Below, piece by piece: positions 54,239 through 54,561 of a stretch of DNA of 54,561 bases. The position numbers and the translations under genes were made by a program. This stretch comes from an uncultured Geobacter sp. (GTDB lineage: Bacteria > Desulfobacterota > Desulfuromonadia > Geobacterales > CAIOGM01), in NCBI GenBank assembly GCA_903902855.1, contig CAIUWK010000034.1:1-54561 (forward strand), read 5' to 3'. How positions within the stretch are numbered: the first letter of the stretch is position 1; every line of letters begins with the position of its first letter. The notes beneath the pieces were generated by a model. The model was given only the letters and a program-made list of their open reading frames with translations. It was not told the origin of the DNA and made no database searches.

Positions 54239-54561
54239 TGGGACATGACGAATATCAGAGACATGATGCGAAGATTCTGACCCCCTCGTTCATCGTGCTG
54301 TTGGCCCTGACCCTCATCGGTTTTTTCCTCATCGGAGTCCGCTTCGTCAAGGGGATCGGCGCAGTGACCAACATGAGCGACGGCTACCCCTGGGGGATCT
54401 GGATCACCTATGACGTGGCCACCGGCACGGCCACAGATAGCAGTGTAGCGTTGTTACTCGCAATAAGGGTTTACCCCATTGGCGCAACCGCAAGGGACTT
54501 ATACCGGATCCGCTTGATCGCTTCCGCAGCGTCATTGCGACGGCGAGCGAAGCGCGGCGGA
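54238..54561 (+). CDS. hybB: Partial HybB/NrfD-type membrane subunit, divergent after residue 66
   Basis: ATG 54238 overlaps the hybA stop. The first 66 or so residues match HybB: a membrane helix near 18-35, then VKGIGAVTNMSDGYPWGIWITYDVATGTA. From about 54433 the encoded sequence no longer resembles HybB, which should continue with a glycine-rich second helix. It reads TDSSVALLLAIRVYP and then arginine-rich residues. The frame stays open to the window edge. The foreign tail ends in CGTCATTGCGACGGCGAGCG, which looks like a dispersed repeat. Either a mobile element or repeat has interrupted hybB, or this is a contig-end misjoin. Confidence 0.75.
   Translation, partial: MGHDEYQRHDAKILTPSFIVLLALTLIGFFLIGVRFVKGIGAVTNMSDGYPWGIWITYDVATGTATDSSVALLLAIRVYPIGATARDLYRIRLIASAASLRRRAKRGG
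54433..54561. repeat. Possible dispersed repeat or insertion end within hybB
   Basis: The 129 bases at the window edge do not encode HybB sequence. They include GTCATTGCGA and GAGCGAAGCG words resembling a widespread intergenic repeat. No transposase is visible before the window ends. Confidence 0.4.

Overview
The window looks like chromosomal DNA of a GC-rich anaerobic delta-type bacterium, most likely Geobacter or a close relative in the Desulfuromonadota. The reasons are the very high density of hybrid histidine kinases and HD-GYP proteins, the LL-diaminopimelate aminotransferase (dapL) lysine route, a flavodiiron protein, a sigma-54-type promoter ahead of a periplasmic Hyb-type [NiFe] hydrogenase, and the style of the intergenic repeats. 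The assignment is inferred from gene content; no database was searched.

Layout. 1-2771: a small lipoprotein, a probable 6S RNA with its own promoter and terminator, a TauE/SafE exporter and lipoyl synthase (lipA). 2848-19449: a co-directional run of nine signalling genes. It holds six histidine kinases (FIST, multi-TM/CACHE, TM-PAS, CHASE, PAS and REC-PAS inputs), two REC/HD-GYP proteins and one OmpR-type regulator. 19474-21081: a thiolase-family protein in which the nucleophilic Cys is replaced by Ser. 21654-32013: a PAS/sigma-54 activator, an MDR oxidoreductase, two small proteins, a decayed hybrid kinase, a six-domain REC-GGDEF-PAS-PAS-GAF-HD-GYP protein and a flavodiiron protein. 32113-38992: an EF-G paralogue, then on the minus strand a small protein, rhlE, rsgA, a DUF445 protein and a GNAT acetyltransferase. 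39055-44459 (minus): the lysine/diaminopimelate operon lysA - CAP-domain protein - dapA - Uma2 nuclease - dapB - dapL, with promoter and terminator. 44596-46050: a GabD-type aldehyde dehydrogenase. 46395-51869 (minus): a type III-like restriction-modification pair and an AbrB/RelE-type toxin-antitoxin pair. 52143-54561: a sigma-54 promoter driving a hydrogenase operon whose third gene loses family similarity shortly before the window ends.

How the genes fit together. The signalling island has many sensory inputs but few outputs (HD-GYP enzymes plus one DNA-binding regulator). This suggests a multi-input hub controlling cyclic di-GMP or a related dinucleotide. The kinase catalytic cores are close paralogues joined to different sensors. 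The lysine operon is a normal biosynthetic unit carrying two unrelated passenger genes. The RM and TA genes form a small accessory segment marked by palindromic repeats, several of them inside the methyltransferase coding frame. At least seven intergenic imperfect inverted repeats built from short repeated words are scattered through the window.
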